Program-made: the position numbers and the translations under genes
The notes under the pieces: generated by a model
The model's input: the letters and a program-made list of their open reading frames with translations, nothing else
What the model was told of the DNA's origin: nothing
Databases searched by the model: none
Part shown: piece by piece, positions 19,342 through 28,218 of the stretch
Layout: every line of letters starts with the position of its first letter
Numbering within the stretch: the first letter of the stretch is position 1
Source: Lactarius indigo
Lineage: Eukaryota; Basidiomycota; Agaricomycetes; Russulales; Russulaceae
Assembly (NCBI GenBank): GCA_025766275.1
Contig: JAFKAC010000011.1
Location: 1,364,001 to 1,428,000, forward strand
Length of the DNA: 64,000 nucleotides
Direction: 5' to 3'

Positions 19342-22300
19342 CAATTCAATGTATAGTGTTCGCGATAGTGCTATGACAATCAAAGTCCTCGTTCGCCTTT
19401 ACTACAAAGAAGCTCACATAAATGTACTGCTGGACAGTGGTGCAACAGACAACCTAATCGACCGAAACCTAATCCAAAAACTTGGACTAGGAACCACTCC
19501 GCTGAAACCACCCAGATTGGTCCGGAATGTAGATGGATCGCTAAACAAAGATGGCACCATGACTGAAACATGCCAGCTATGGATAAAAAGAGGAGAAGAA
19601 GAAACTCCTTTCCAGTTTTTCGTAACCAGCCTAGGGGAAGACAGAATGATCTTTGGATACCCCTGGTTCGAACACGAAAACCCAGACATAGACTGGAAGA
19701 AACAAGAGCTGAAAGGAGAAGCAGTCACCATCCTGACAGGAGGATACCGCTTCCGAAGAAAGCGACACCAAGAAGCGAAAGCGGCAGCAACCAAAACAAC
19801 CTTTGACCCAGTAAAAGAAACCGCAATCCCAGAAGAATACCAGCGCCACAACAAAGTATTCTCAGACAAAGAAGCACAGCGCTTTCCCCCAGAAAGAGAA
19901 GAAGACCATCCCATCACATTGCAACCAGATGCACCCAACAAGATCAACTGTAAAATCTACCCCTTAACTCCAGAGGAAGACAAGGAGTTGAAGGCATATC
20001 TCGACGAAAACATAGCAAAAGGATACATCTATGAAGGAAGCTCCCCCTACGCTTCCTCCTTCTTCTTCAGAAAGAAAACAGACGGAGGGTTGCGCCCTAT
20101 CCTGGACTACAGACCCCTAAACACCTGGACAATAAAAGACACTTACCCACTACCTCTCATCTCCGACATCCTGACCAACTTAAATGGGAAAACACTGTTC
20201 TCAAAGTTCGATATCAGATGGGGGTACCATAACATCCGCATAAAAGAGGAAGACCAGTGGAAGGCAGCCTTCAAGACACCAAGGGGGCTGTTCATCCCTC
20301 GAGTCATGACCTTCGGCCTCACAAATGCACCAGCCACCTTTGCAAGAACCATGAGCAGAATACTCCAACCACTTATGGACAAATACCCAAGAGAGCTATT
20401 TGTGTACATGGACGATGTCCTGATAGCCACAGAAGAAGATACAGAACGCCACAGACAAATTGTACACGAGTTCTTGGAAATCTGTGAAAAGGAATCTTAT
20501 TTCCTTAAAGCGTCGAAATGTGTGTTCGAACAAAGAAAGATCCACTACCTAGGCATTGTCATCGATGGGTCTCAAATCAAAATCGACCCAAAGAAGGTAG
20601 AAGGACTAAAAGACTGGCCAAGAGACATCAAGTCAGTCAAACAAGCAAGAAGCGTGTTGGGAACACTAAGTTATCAGCGACCCTTCATCCCCAACTTCGC
20701 TCACTTAGCAAGACCCATCACGGACACAATAAAGACGTCAGAAGGACCCTTCAGGTGGACAAAGGAAGCAGCAGAAGCCTTAGAAGCCCTCATCACGCTT
20801 GTGTGCAAAGACCCCATCTTATGTCAACCAGATATGGACAAACCTTTCGAACTAGAAGTAGATGCCTCCGCTTTCGCCACAGGAGCAATCTTAACACAAA
20901 GAGACAGCCGAAACAAACCACAAGCTGTGGGATACTTCTCCAAATCATTTTCGGAAGCGGAGCGCAACTATGACATCCATGACAGGGAACTCCTGGCAGT
21001 AATCAGAGGACTGGAACACTGGAGACACCTTCTTTTAGGGTCCCCCCACGAAATCACAGTGTTTACAGACCACAAAAACCTAGAATATTATCGCCACCCT
21101 CGACAAATCAATAGGAGAGTGGCGTGCTACATCCCCAGACTGGCAGACTATCACATCAAACTTCACCACAAACCCGGACCCCAAAACCATGCTGATGCCC
21201 TGTCAAGACGCCCTGACCACGACACCGGAGCAGGGGATAACACTGATGTAGTGGTCCTTACCCCAACCATCTTCGCAAACTCCGCTCTCTCCATAAGGAT
21301 AGATGACCGAGTCATGGCACACCAATTAGACCACCAAGACACTCTGGACGAATGGGCAGCCCCCTTCCACCTAATAAAACAAGGCAAACACTGGTGGAGA
21401 GGTGACAAACTGGTGGTTGTGGACAACACACCGCTAAAGAGGGGGGTAATCTCCCTGTTTCACGATACAAAAACAGCTGGACACCCCGGAATAACAAAGA
21501 CCTTGTGGTTAGTGTCACAAGACTTTTGGTGGCCAAACATGAAAGACGACATATCCGCATATGTAAAGGGCTGTGCCACATGCCAATCAAACAAGAACTT
21601 CCCTGGGAACCCGAAACCACCGATATTCCCCATCAAGACTAACCCAGAAACACTCCCTTTTGAAACCATCGCTCTAGACTTCATCACAAAGCTACCCCAA
21701 TCAGAAGACAATGACACAATTCTCACCATCACGGATCATGACTGTTCCAAAGCAGCCTTCTTTATCCCATGCAGCGAGACAATAGACGCAGAAGGAGTGG
21801 CAAAACTCTATGCCAAAACTGTCCTGCCACACTATGGACTACCAAGAAGGGTCATCTCCGACAGAGACCCCAGATTCACAGCGAAGTTCATCAAAGAACT
21901 GTGCAGAGTGCTTGACATAGAACAAAACATCAGCACAGCATACCACCCACAAACAGATGGACAATCAGAGCGAACAAACCAGTGGTTAGAGCAGTACCTC
22001 CGAATGTTCATAAACCATCAACAAGACAATTGGACGGAGCTACTACCACTGGCACAGTACACCCACAACTCCTGGCCAAGCGCAACCACTAAAAAGGCAC
22101 CCTACGAATTAATCCTTGGGTACATCCCAAGAGTACACCAACCAGAAAGAACGACCACAGTACCAGGAACACAAGAGAGATTGGAGCGAATCCAGGAAGC
22201 CAGAAGGACTGCCCAAGCAGCAATTACTCATGCACAGTCACTCTACAAAGGATCCTCTCGCTTCGAACAACACACAGAAGGAGATAGTGTGTGGCTGGAT

Positions 22301-24190
22301 GCCAGGAACTTGAAAACAACGCACCCTAGTTTCAAGTTAGCCCCAAAGAGATATGGACCCTTCAGGGTCACAAAGAAGATCTCCGCCACCACATATGCCC
22401 TGAAACTTCCCCATCAATGGCGGATCCACCCAGTATTCCATGCGTCACTCCTGATGCCATACAAAGAAACCTCCATACATGGAAAGAACTTTACGGAACC
22501 ACCCCCAGATCTAGTAGATGGAGAACAGGAGTGGGAAATCGAGAAAATACTAGAAACAAGACACCACAGGAACCAGTTACAGTTTCTAATCAAGTGGAAA
22601 GGATACTCCGATGCACACAACAGTTGGGAACCAGAGAAGAACCTCAACGCCCCAGAACTTATCCAGGAACACTTTGAACGCAACCCCAGAAGCGAAGGAG
22701 CAAAGCAATGGTTAAAACGAAAGGAAGTAACAGTACGAACAGCAACCACCTTCCCCACTAGCTTCCTCACCATGCCCTCTCGCTCCTCCTCTGTAGAACG
22801 TCTTGTTGCTCGTGCCATGGAAAGAGGCTCCTTTGACGAAACACCCTCTGTCACACCCTCCTCTGGCTATTCTCCCTTCCCAGCACGACCCCCTTCCTTG
22901 CCTTCACTCATCCAGGAACCACAACCCATCGATCCCACCATGCCCAGCGTCATAGAAACAGAAGGAGGAGGAATGGCCCTTCGCGTTCCCCCTCCTGGAC
23001 ACACAGCTCCCCCTACTCCCGAGATACACCGACCTACCACCTCCCCCCCTGATCCTAGAGTAACCATGGCCCGTCTCAGCGAAATAGTCAACGACCCAAT
23101 CATGGACGCACTCCCCATTAACTATGAAAGGATGCACATCACTGCTGAAGAAGACGACGACCCTGGCTACCCCTTCTTCTTGAATGACCCCTGGAGCAGC
23201 CGCTATGTCCACTTCCTCATCCCTGACGACGCTGACCCAACCTCGTACATCCGAAAGGATGCCAAATGGATCAAGATCAGTGAAAATAAAGAAGATGTCA
23301 TTGGCACCATGGGCAAGAACCTCCCTCACTATGGCCTCCCCCTTTTCCTCCTTCCCAGAGACGATGACCCCCACAATCCAGCTCCCCCCATCACCCCAGC
23401 TCAGATGCAGAATTTGGACGAAGCTTCCCCCACAGCCAGACAAGTCGATGAAGTCCTAGAAGACCTGAAAGATGACCGCCTCACAGCAGAAGTCTCCAGA
23501 ACTCGCCGACTCTTGCGAAACCAGAAGGCCCTCCGAAAGGAGATTGAAGGCCTGTACAAGACGATGGAGCCCCTCAAAAGGCACCTCCTCAACATGGACA
23601 TGCAACTAACCAGTACCCGAAGAAGGCTGCAAGAACACAAGGCCTATGTCCGGATTGCAGACCGATGGCTCACACTACACCCCCCTCCTCCGGAAGAAGA
23701 AACTCACCCCTTTGAAGTCCACCATATTCCTGCCCCTGCTCCACCTCGCTACCACTCCATGCCAAGACTCCACGACGAACCAGAGGGACCTAGCCCCTCT
23801 GCAGAAAGGAAGAAGAGACGCAAGCGCAGAGCCAACAAGAAGGAGACTGGCACCATTCGACTTTGTTACAGGTGTCAGTCTGAAGACCACCTCTCCTTCG
23901 CCTGCCCTCAAAAACAGAAGTTTTGCTGGAGGTGTTCCAGCACTGACCACTTCCCTTATCAGTGCCTCTGGCCAGCCCCAGAAGAACGCACTCAGTGGTG
24001 TGGCAAGTGTTTTACCAGCAACAGCCATGAAGAAATCAAGTGCCCCAAGTATGAAAATTGTCGCAAGTGTGGGGCCCATGGTCCCTTCAACTTCCTTCGC
24101 CAACATCGCTGCCCCCTCCCTCGCGAAAGCACCCCCTCCAACAATGTAGACAACGATGTCTATGACCTGATGGACTTCGAAGCACTCTAG
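19307..24190 (+). CDS. Gypsy-1B pol: protease-RT-RNase H-integrase-chromodomain plus C-terminal zinc-knuckle extension
   Basis: The 1627-residue reading is opened by -1 frameshifting; the first ATG is at codon 15. Protease LLDSGATDNLID is at about 41-52, RT with YMDDV at about 367, and RNase H with FTDHKNLEYY at about 586. The integrase zinc region (GHPGITKTLW to CATCQ) is at about 724-757 and its catalytic core (ALDFITKLP, SDRDPRF, HPQTDGQSERTNQW) at about 789-895. The chromodomain (EWEIEKILETRHH, FLIKWKGY) is at about 1072-1120. The protein then continues about 500 residues, which is unusual: a Pro/Ser-rich linker, a globular stretch, a predicted coiled coil (about 1380-1460), basic KKRRKRRANKK, and four Cys/His knuckles (CYRCQSEDHLSFAC, CWRCSSTDHFPYQC, CGKCFTSNSHEEIKC, and a CRKCGAHG-type end) at about 1518-1605. 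No stop or frameshift was seen. Confidence 0.93.
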   Translation: MRCRPVRADREANSMYSVRDSAMTIKVLVRLYYKEAHINVLLDSGATDNLIDRNLIQKLGLGTTPLKPPRLVRNVDGSLNKDGTMTETCQLWIKRGEEETPFQFFVTSLGEDRMIFGYPWFEHENPDIDWKKQELKGEAVTILTGGYRFRRKRHQEAKAAATKTTFDPVKETAIPEEYQRHNKVFSDKEAQRFPPEREEDHPITLQPDAPNKINCKIYPLTPEEDKELKAYLDENIAKGYIYEGSSPYASSFFFRKKTDGGLRPILDYRPLNTWTIKDTYPLPLISDILTNLNGKTLFSKFDIRWGYHNIRIKEEDQWKAAFKTPRGLFIPRVMTFGLTNAPATFARTMSRILQPLMDKYPRELFVYMDDVLIATEEDTERHRQIVHEFLEICEKESYFLKASKCVFEQRKIHYLGIVIDGSQIKIDPKKVEGLKDWPRDIKSVKQARSVLGTLSYQRPFIPNFAHLARPITDTIKTSEGPFRWTKEAAEALEALITLVCKDPILCQPDMDKPFELEVDASAFATGAILTQRDSRNKPQAVGYFSKSFSEAERNYDIHDRELLAVIRGLEHWRHLLLGSPHEITVFTDHKNLEYYRHPRQINRRVACYIPRLADYHIKLHHKPGPQNHADALSRRPDHDTGAGDNTDVVVLTPTIFANSALSIRIDDRVMAHQLDHQDTLDEWAAPFHLIKQGKHWWRGDKLVVVDNTPLKRGVISLFHDTKTAGHPGITKTLWLVSQDFWWPNMKDDISAYVKGCATCQSNKNFPGNPKPPIFPIKTNPETLPFETIALDFITKLPQSEDNDTILTITDHDCSKAAFFIPCSETIDAEGVAKLYAKTVLPHYGLPRRVISDRDPRFTAKFIKELCRVLDIEQNISTAYHPQTDGQSERTNQWLEQYLRMFINHQQDNWTELLPLAQYTHNSWPSATTKKAPYELILGYIPRVHQPERTTTVPGTQERLERIQEARRTAQAAITHAQSLYKGSSRFEQHTEGDSVWLDARNLKTTHPSFKLAPKRYGPFRVTKKISATTYALKLPHQWRIHPVFHASLLMPYKETSIHGKNFTEPPPDLVDGEQEWEIEKILETRHHRNQLQFLIKWKGYSDAHNSWEPEKNLNAPELIQEHFERNPRSEGAKQWLKRKEVTVRTATTFPTSFLTMPSRSSSVERLVARAMERGSFDETPSVTPSSGYSPFPARPPSLPSLIQEPQPIDPTMPSVIETEGGGMALRVPPPGHTAPPTPEIHRPTTSPPDPRVTMARLSEIVNDPIMDALPINYERMHITAEEDDDPGYPFFLNDPWSSRYVHFLIPDDADPTSYIRKDAKWIKISENKEDVIGTMGKNLPHYGLPLFLLPRDDDPHNPAPPITPAQMQNLDEASPTARQVDEVLEDLKDDRLTAEVSRTRRLLRNQKALRKEIEGLYKTMEPLKRHLLNMDMQLTSTRRRLQEHKAYVRIADRWLTLHPPPPEEETHPFEVHHIPAPAPPRYHSMPRLHDEPEGPSPSAERKKRRKRRANKKETGTIRLCYRCQSEDHLSFACPQKQKFCWRCSSTDHFPYQCLWPAPEERTQWCGKCFTSNSHEEIKCPKYENCRKCGAHGPFNFLRQHRCPLPRESTPSNNVDNDVYDLMDFEAL

Positions 24191-24216
24191 GGAGAGTTGA
24201 CTTAGAGAGGGGCTCA

Positions 24217-24800
24217 TGTTATGATCCGACGCTTCGGACCTAAGTCACAGTATGTCTCCACCCTGCCTTCCCTCCCCCCTTTTGTACTATACCTTGTTAC
24301 CAAAGGAGCTACTGTCACCAGTGGCGCTGTTTCTTTGACCCGAACTTCTGTTTACTCCGTTTAGTCTCTTTGATATTGTGTGGACTTGTGTTCATGTTGT
24401 TTGGAACCCTGTCCTATATAAACCTGTACCATAGACCGTAGGAAGCCAGACTTGGCTTCGTTTGCAATCTAGCAACCTTGCCTCCGTACTTTGGTGTGAC
24501 CTCGCCTTATCCCTCTCTTCTTGTGCATCCCCTATCTCAGTCCTTAACCAGGACACTTCGAAGTCTTTGCAGTTGAACTATATCAACGCGTCACACCTGT
24601 TATACTCTGTGCACTAGCAAGATCAAGTGTAGAGAAGTGTTAGACACTTCGGACGAGGAGTCCTACATTACAGAGTAGTGCTGCACCTTGTGCCACACTT
24701 TTGTCACTCGTATTTCATAGCAATAAGACAACAGAGGTCTTCGCTTGATACTTGTGTGATTCAGAACCTTCAGAACCCACGCCCCTGCTAGGGCGTAACA
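24217..24800 (+). repeat. Gypsy-1B 3' LTR
   Basis: 584-bp LTR, preceded by the purine-rich AGAGAGGGGC (24205-24214) that probably primes plus-strand synthesis. The pol stop is 26 bp upstream. Confidence 0.95.
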
Positions 24801-25702
24801 AGTCTGAGCGAGATCGCGCTTGAGCCAGAGTTTTGGGATCGTCTTGAGAGTCGTTGAGGGCGGCTTCCATAAGTTCCTTGCTTTCCGCGAGAAAGGCGTA
24901 CTCTGGAATGTGATTGTCAGCTGCGTATGCACTTGCACCTTCGTCTCTGGGCCAGTCCGGGTGGAACCACTTCCGGGCTGCTGCGCTTGGTTGTTCTTCT
25001 TCGGCTTCGGGTTGAGCTCCTTCGGTGAAGAGCCCAGTGACTTTGAATGTTGGCTTGGGGATGCGCGTTGACTTGCACGTCGGTTCTTGAGGTTCCTTGG
25101 TTTTTGCCTTGCCCTTGGCAGGCAGCAGCACTTGTTGCCGCTGCTTGGTTGATGTTTCTGGTTCTTCTTCTTGAGGTGGAACCGACGAAGTGGTGGACGG
25201 AGTGAGAGGGGTGAGGGCGGAAGGTGACCTGTACGAGGGCATTCCACCCAGGACTTGAGGTGTGATTTCCCGGCTTGCTTCTTCGGGAAGTTGCTGCTGC
25301 TGTTGAGGTGTGAACGGTACCAATTGGATAGGTACCGGTGCTGTGGTAGGAGGGAAAGGTTGAGGCGCTTGAGGTGCCGGTGGTGCTTGAGGTCCAGTGG
25401 GTGGTGCTTGTGCCGCAGCTGGTTGCGGCACGGGAATGATACGTGGCTGGCTGATGTCGATGACTGTAAGAGGGGAAGTGAATTTAATGTTGCGTTCGAC
25501 TGATATTGAGTTCTTGTTGGGCCAGTAGACGCGGTGTGCATGCGTGCTGTCCGCATCGTATCCGACCCAATGCGCTTCAATTCCGCGCGTGTCGAGCTTT
25601 GAGCCAGTCCCAGAATGGACCCAGACGATTTGTCCCCATTTGGGGACACCGGAGATGTTTGGTTTGTTGCCATAGAGCATTTTGTAAGGCGTAGTATTGT
25701 TG
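24801..25702 (-). pseudogene. Copia-2 pol, middle part: end of integrase and linker
   Basis: About 300 codons lie between the Gypsy-2 insertion (right) and the Gypsy-1B insertion (left). The sequence starts with the integrase C-terminal part (MLYGNKPNISGVPKWGQIVWV, HWVGYDADSTHAHRVYWP). It continues through a proline-, alanine- and glutamine-rich linker and ends DPKTLAQARSRSD, which joins the RT start at 16841. The frame is open through both junctions once the inserts and one TSD copy each are set aside, so the inserts landed in an element whose pol was still open here. Confidence 0.85.
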
Positions 25703-25707
25703 CCTAG

Positions 25708-26239
25708 TGTTATGGTACGGACTTGATGACTCTTTACACACGACTCACGACCGGTTATGACTACGGTCCGGTATCAGCATTAGTCATGGACTCTTACTTC
25801 ACATCAGTCAGCATAGTAGTTCGCATGTGAATTGTGACTCACGCATGACTCATTCCTAGGATAGCTGTACTAGGGTTCGAGCTAGTTACGCTATTGGTTA
25901 CTTACTATTCCAGCGGCACTTTAAAGCCCGCGCGTATCTGTATAAGTAGTTGACACAGAAGACCAAGAGTCCCCATCTTGGTCTTCTTCAATCCACCATC
26001 TTGACTCGTCTTCTGCTTGCCTTAGTCTTTGACTAAGTGTGTCTCCACTTCTACCCACCAAGGGGTAATACTTCTTCATTTCGACTGCAGCGTGTGCTAG
26101 TGTGCCCCTGTTCAGTCTGCGTTGGGTTGATACGTAGTCCCCATTCGCCTATCTTTGCCAAGTCGATTACACCTTCTTCGAAGTCCAAGTCGGACAAACG
26201 CCGGTGGAGCGTAACATTAAATGCTGGTGGAGCGTAACA
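25708..26239 (+). repeat. Gypsy-2 5' LTR with duplicated 3' tail
   Basis: TGTTA at 25708; the first CGTAACA end is at 26216. The 18 bases GGTGGAGCGTAACATTAA (26203-26220) recur at 26226-26243, a 23-bp tandem duplication that includes the LTR edge. The 3' LTR remnant lacks it. Confidence 0.85.
25941..25985 (+). promoter_or_regulatory. Gypsy-2 LTR promoter and self-primer sequence
   Basis: TATAAGTA at 25941 is followed 34 nt later by ATCTTGGTCTT (25975-25985), which is complementary to the primer-binding site AAGACCAAGAT at 26242-26252. Confidence 0.6.
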
Positions 26240-26697
26240 TTAAGACCAAGATCCTCATCGTGGTGTACTCGACCAGAGACCAGTGGACGTCTTTCCGTCC
26301 CTATCATATTGAACAACGAGGAGACCGTAACATACCTACAAGATTTTTAGGAGCAGCCCAGTGGAGAGAACGAGAAGAGAACACTGGATATTTTGTAGAA
26401 TTTAATGGCCCCAACCGTTTCCGACCCGTTGAGTTCAATTTCGAACATCTCTGTTGGGTCGAGGTTACTTGGAACCCCATAGACCATCGCTGGGACATTA
26501 TACGACCAGCAGGAAGACACTATAATTGCGACATCAACGCGCGAGAGCTCAATAGCCGTGCTGATTATGGTCCCATTGATGGACAAACACAAGAACACAC
26601 AGATGGAGAAGAAGCCTCCGAAAGTCAATCACCAAGTAGGGGAACAACGCCAGCAGAAGAGGCCAGCCTGGGAGCTATTGGCGATCACATCATATGA
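26221..26697 (+). pseudogene. Gypsy-2 gag N-terminal extension
   Basis: A 158-codon frame ends at TGA 26695-26697 and is in the same frame as the gag that starts at 26767. It is strongly similar to the Gypsy-3 extension: TRFLGAA, YFVEFNGP, RPVEFNFEHLCWVEVTWNP-type motifs and ARELNSRAD. RPVEF is encoded at 26422-26436. Its ATG at 26221 comes only from the duplicated LTR tail, so the original element, like Gypsy-3, would have had no ATG here. The TGA is a later stop. Confidence 0.75.
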
Positions 26698-26766
26698 CGA
26701 ACTGAGTCCCTCACTATTCACCAACCTGAACCAGAAGTAATTCACATTCGCAGCCCAGCAGTCGCA

Positions 26767-28218
26767 ATGGCAACTGTCACCACTACCCAAGAAGAAGTAC
26801 ACCTCACCAGCAAAGCAAGGGATCAGATTGCTCTAGAAGAACAAAGACGCATCACAGAAGAATCACAAGCTAATTTAGCTCCTATCAACTCATACACCGG
26901 TCATCAAATGACTGACGACGACATAGCAATCCATTGTGCCATTGGACCAGATGTAGCCGATCCTCCCAGCGGGGGAGGCGGATATCCTGGCGACCTACCC
27001 GGAGGAGGAGGGGGTGGAGGACCTCCATCAAGAGGACCTGGGTTTGAGGGATTCCCTGGAGGATTCCCAGGAGGACCACCAGGAGGAGGACCACCAGGAG
27101 GGGGATTGCCAGGTGCAGGTCCCATTATTTCCCCTCCGAGTAACAAATTAGCTGGGGAAGCACCCACAGTATTTGACAGAGAATGCGCCAAAGTTGAAGC
27201 GTTCCTCACCCAATGGCATGTCTACTGGGGCATGAACGCAGATGAAGGCATAATGGCCACACCCTATCGACGAGCCCTACTCTTCCTATCCTACATCAAA
27301 GGCATTAACGTCAGCGAATGGGTATTGGCGATGCTTACCTGGCTTAACGGCCAGATACAAGCCGGCATACCCCGTACTAGTGAAGGGCTGTGGAACGAAG
27401 TTACGCGCAGCTTTATGCAGCGCTTCCGCAACACGATGGAGCAAGAGCAGGCTCAATACGAGCTTAAAAAGGGAGTCAAAATGACTGGGGGCAATCTAGA
27501 TGAGTATTGTACCCAATTCGAACAGTTAATACGCCACGCTCAGTACAGGCTCGATGACCCGCAAATGCTCGATTTATTCGCAAGCGGGCTACCAAAAGAC
27601 CTGTATGAAAAGGTCTACACTCTTGACAATCCTCGCAACTACCACGAGTGGAAAGAAGCAGCCACAACTCGCCAACAGCAGTACCTCCATCTCAAAGTGG
27701 TACTAAACAAAGGGGCTCTTCCAGGACAAGGGCAAGGAAGACAGCGGCAACAACGGCAATGGCAGGGACCACCAAGAAGTTCCTGGCAACCAAGAAACCT
27801 ACCACGAGATCCAAACGCAATGGACACCTCTGCAGACCGGATTCGAGGACGACTCGCAGGAGCAGAAGACATACTTGCTCCGTGCCCCCCATACCGACCA
27901 AGGGGAGGATTCCTCCAACGAGGAGGAGGACGTAATAACCAAAGGCCAGTCACGTGTTATAACTGTGGAAAGGACGGACACATGGCCCGCGATTGCAGAC
28001 AGCCACGAGGAGGTTACCAACCTCAAGTGTCAACTAGTCGGTATATTGACACCGACTACCATCAGCAAGAACCCGAAGTCGCTACCAGGGCGGTTCAAGA
28101 TGTACCCCCTCAACAGCGCGCCAGTGATTGGCTCAACGGAGTCGCAGGAGAATCGGACGATGTAAAAGACATTATCCTCCAACAATTGTGGAAAAAGGAG
28201 GGTTTTCAGGACGCCTGA
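26767..28218 (+). CDS. Gypsy-2 gag
   Basis: The product is 483 residues from an ATG in a favourable context (GCAATGG). It has a Gly/Pro-rich segment at about 65-120, a capsid-like region (FLTQWHVYWGMNADEG, LLFLSYIKG, FASGLPKDLYEKVY) and one CCHC knuckle (CYNCGKDGHMARDC) near residue 398. The stop at 28216 lies inside the frameshift hairpin and pol overlaps in the -1 frame. This frame is intact although the rest of the element is not. Confidence 0.85.
   Translation: MATVTTTQEEVHLTSKARDQIALEEQRRITEESQANLAPINSYTGHQMTDDDIAIHCAIGPDVADPPSGGGGYPGDLPGGGGGGGPPSRGPGFEGFPGGFPGGPPGGGPPGGGLPGAGPIISPPSNKLAGEAPTVFDRECAKVEAFLTQWHVYWGMNADEGIMATPYRRALLFLSYIKGINVSEWVLAMLTWLNGQIQAGIPRTSEGLWNEVTRSFMQRFRNTMEQEQAQYELKKGVKMTGGNLDEYCTQFEQLIRHAQYRLDDPQMLDLFASGLPKDLYEKVYTLDNPRNYHEWKEAATTRQQQYLHLKVVLNKGALPGQGQGRQRQQRQWQGPPRSSWQPRNLPRDPNAMDTSADRIRGRLAGAEDILAPCPPYRPRGGFLQRGGGRNNQRPVTCYNCGKDGHMARDCRQPRGGYQPQVSTSRYIDTDYHQQEPEVATRAVQDVPPQQRASDWLNGVAGESDDVKDIILQQLWKKEGFQDA

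Larger units (their letters stand above)
16842..24800 (+). mobile_element. Gypsy-1 copy B: chromodomain LTR retrotransposon, full length
   Basis: The 7959-bp element has 584-bp LTRs (16842-17425 and 24217-24800) and TSD AGTCT (16837-16841 and 24801-24805), inserted in Copia-2 pol just before the RT domain. It has the same internal sequence as copy A in the opposite orientation; the two copies form 7.96-kb inverted arms around a 4136-bp spacer (12706-16841). Domain order protease-RT-RNase H-integrase-chromodomain places it among the chromoviruses. Its self-priming site links it to the Tf1/sushi group. Both frames are open. Confidence 0.97.
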
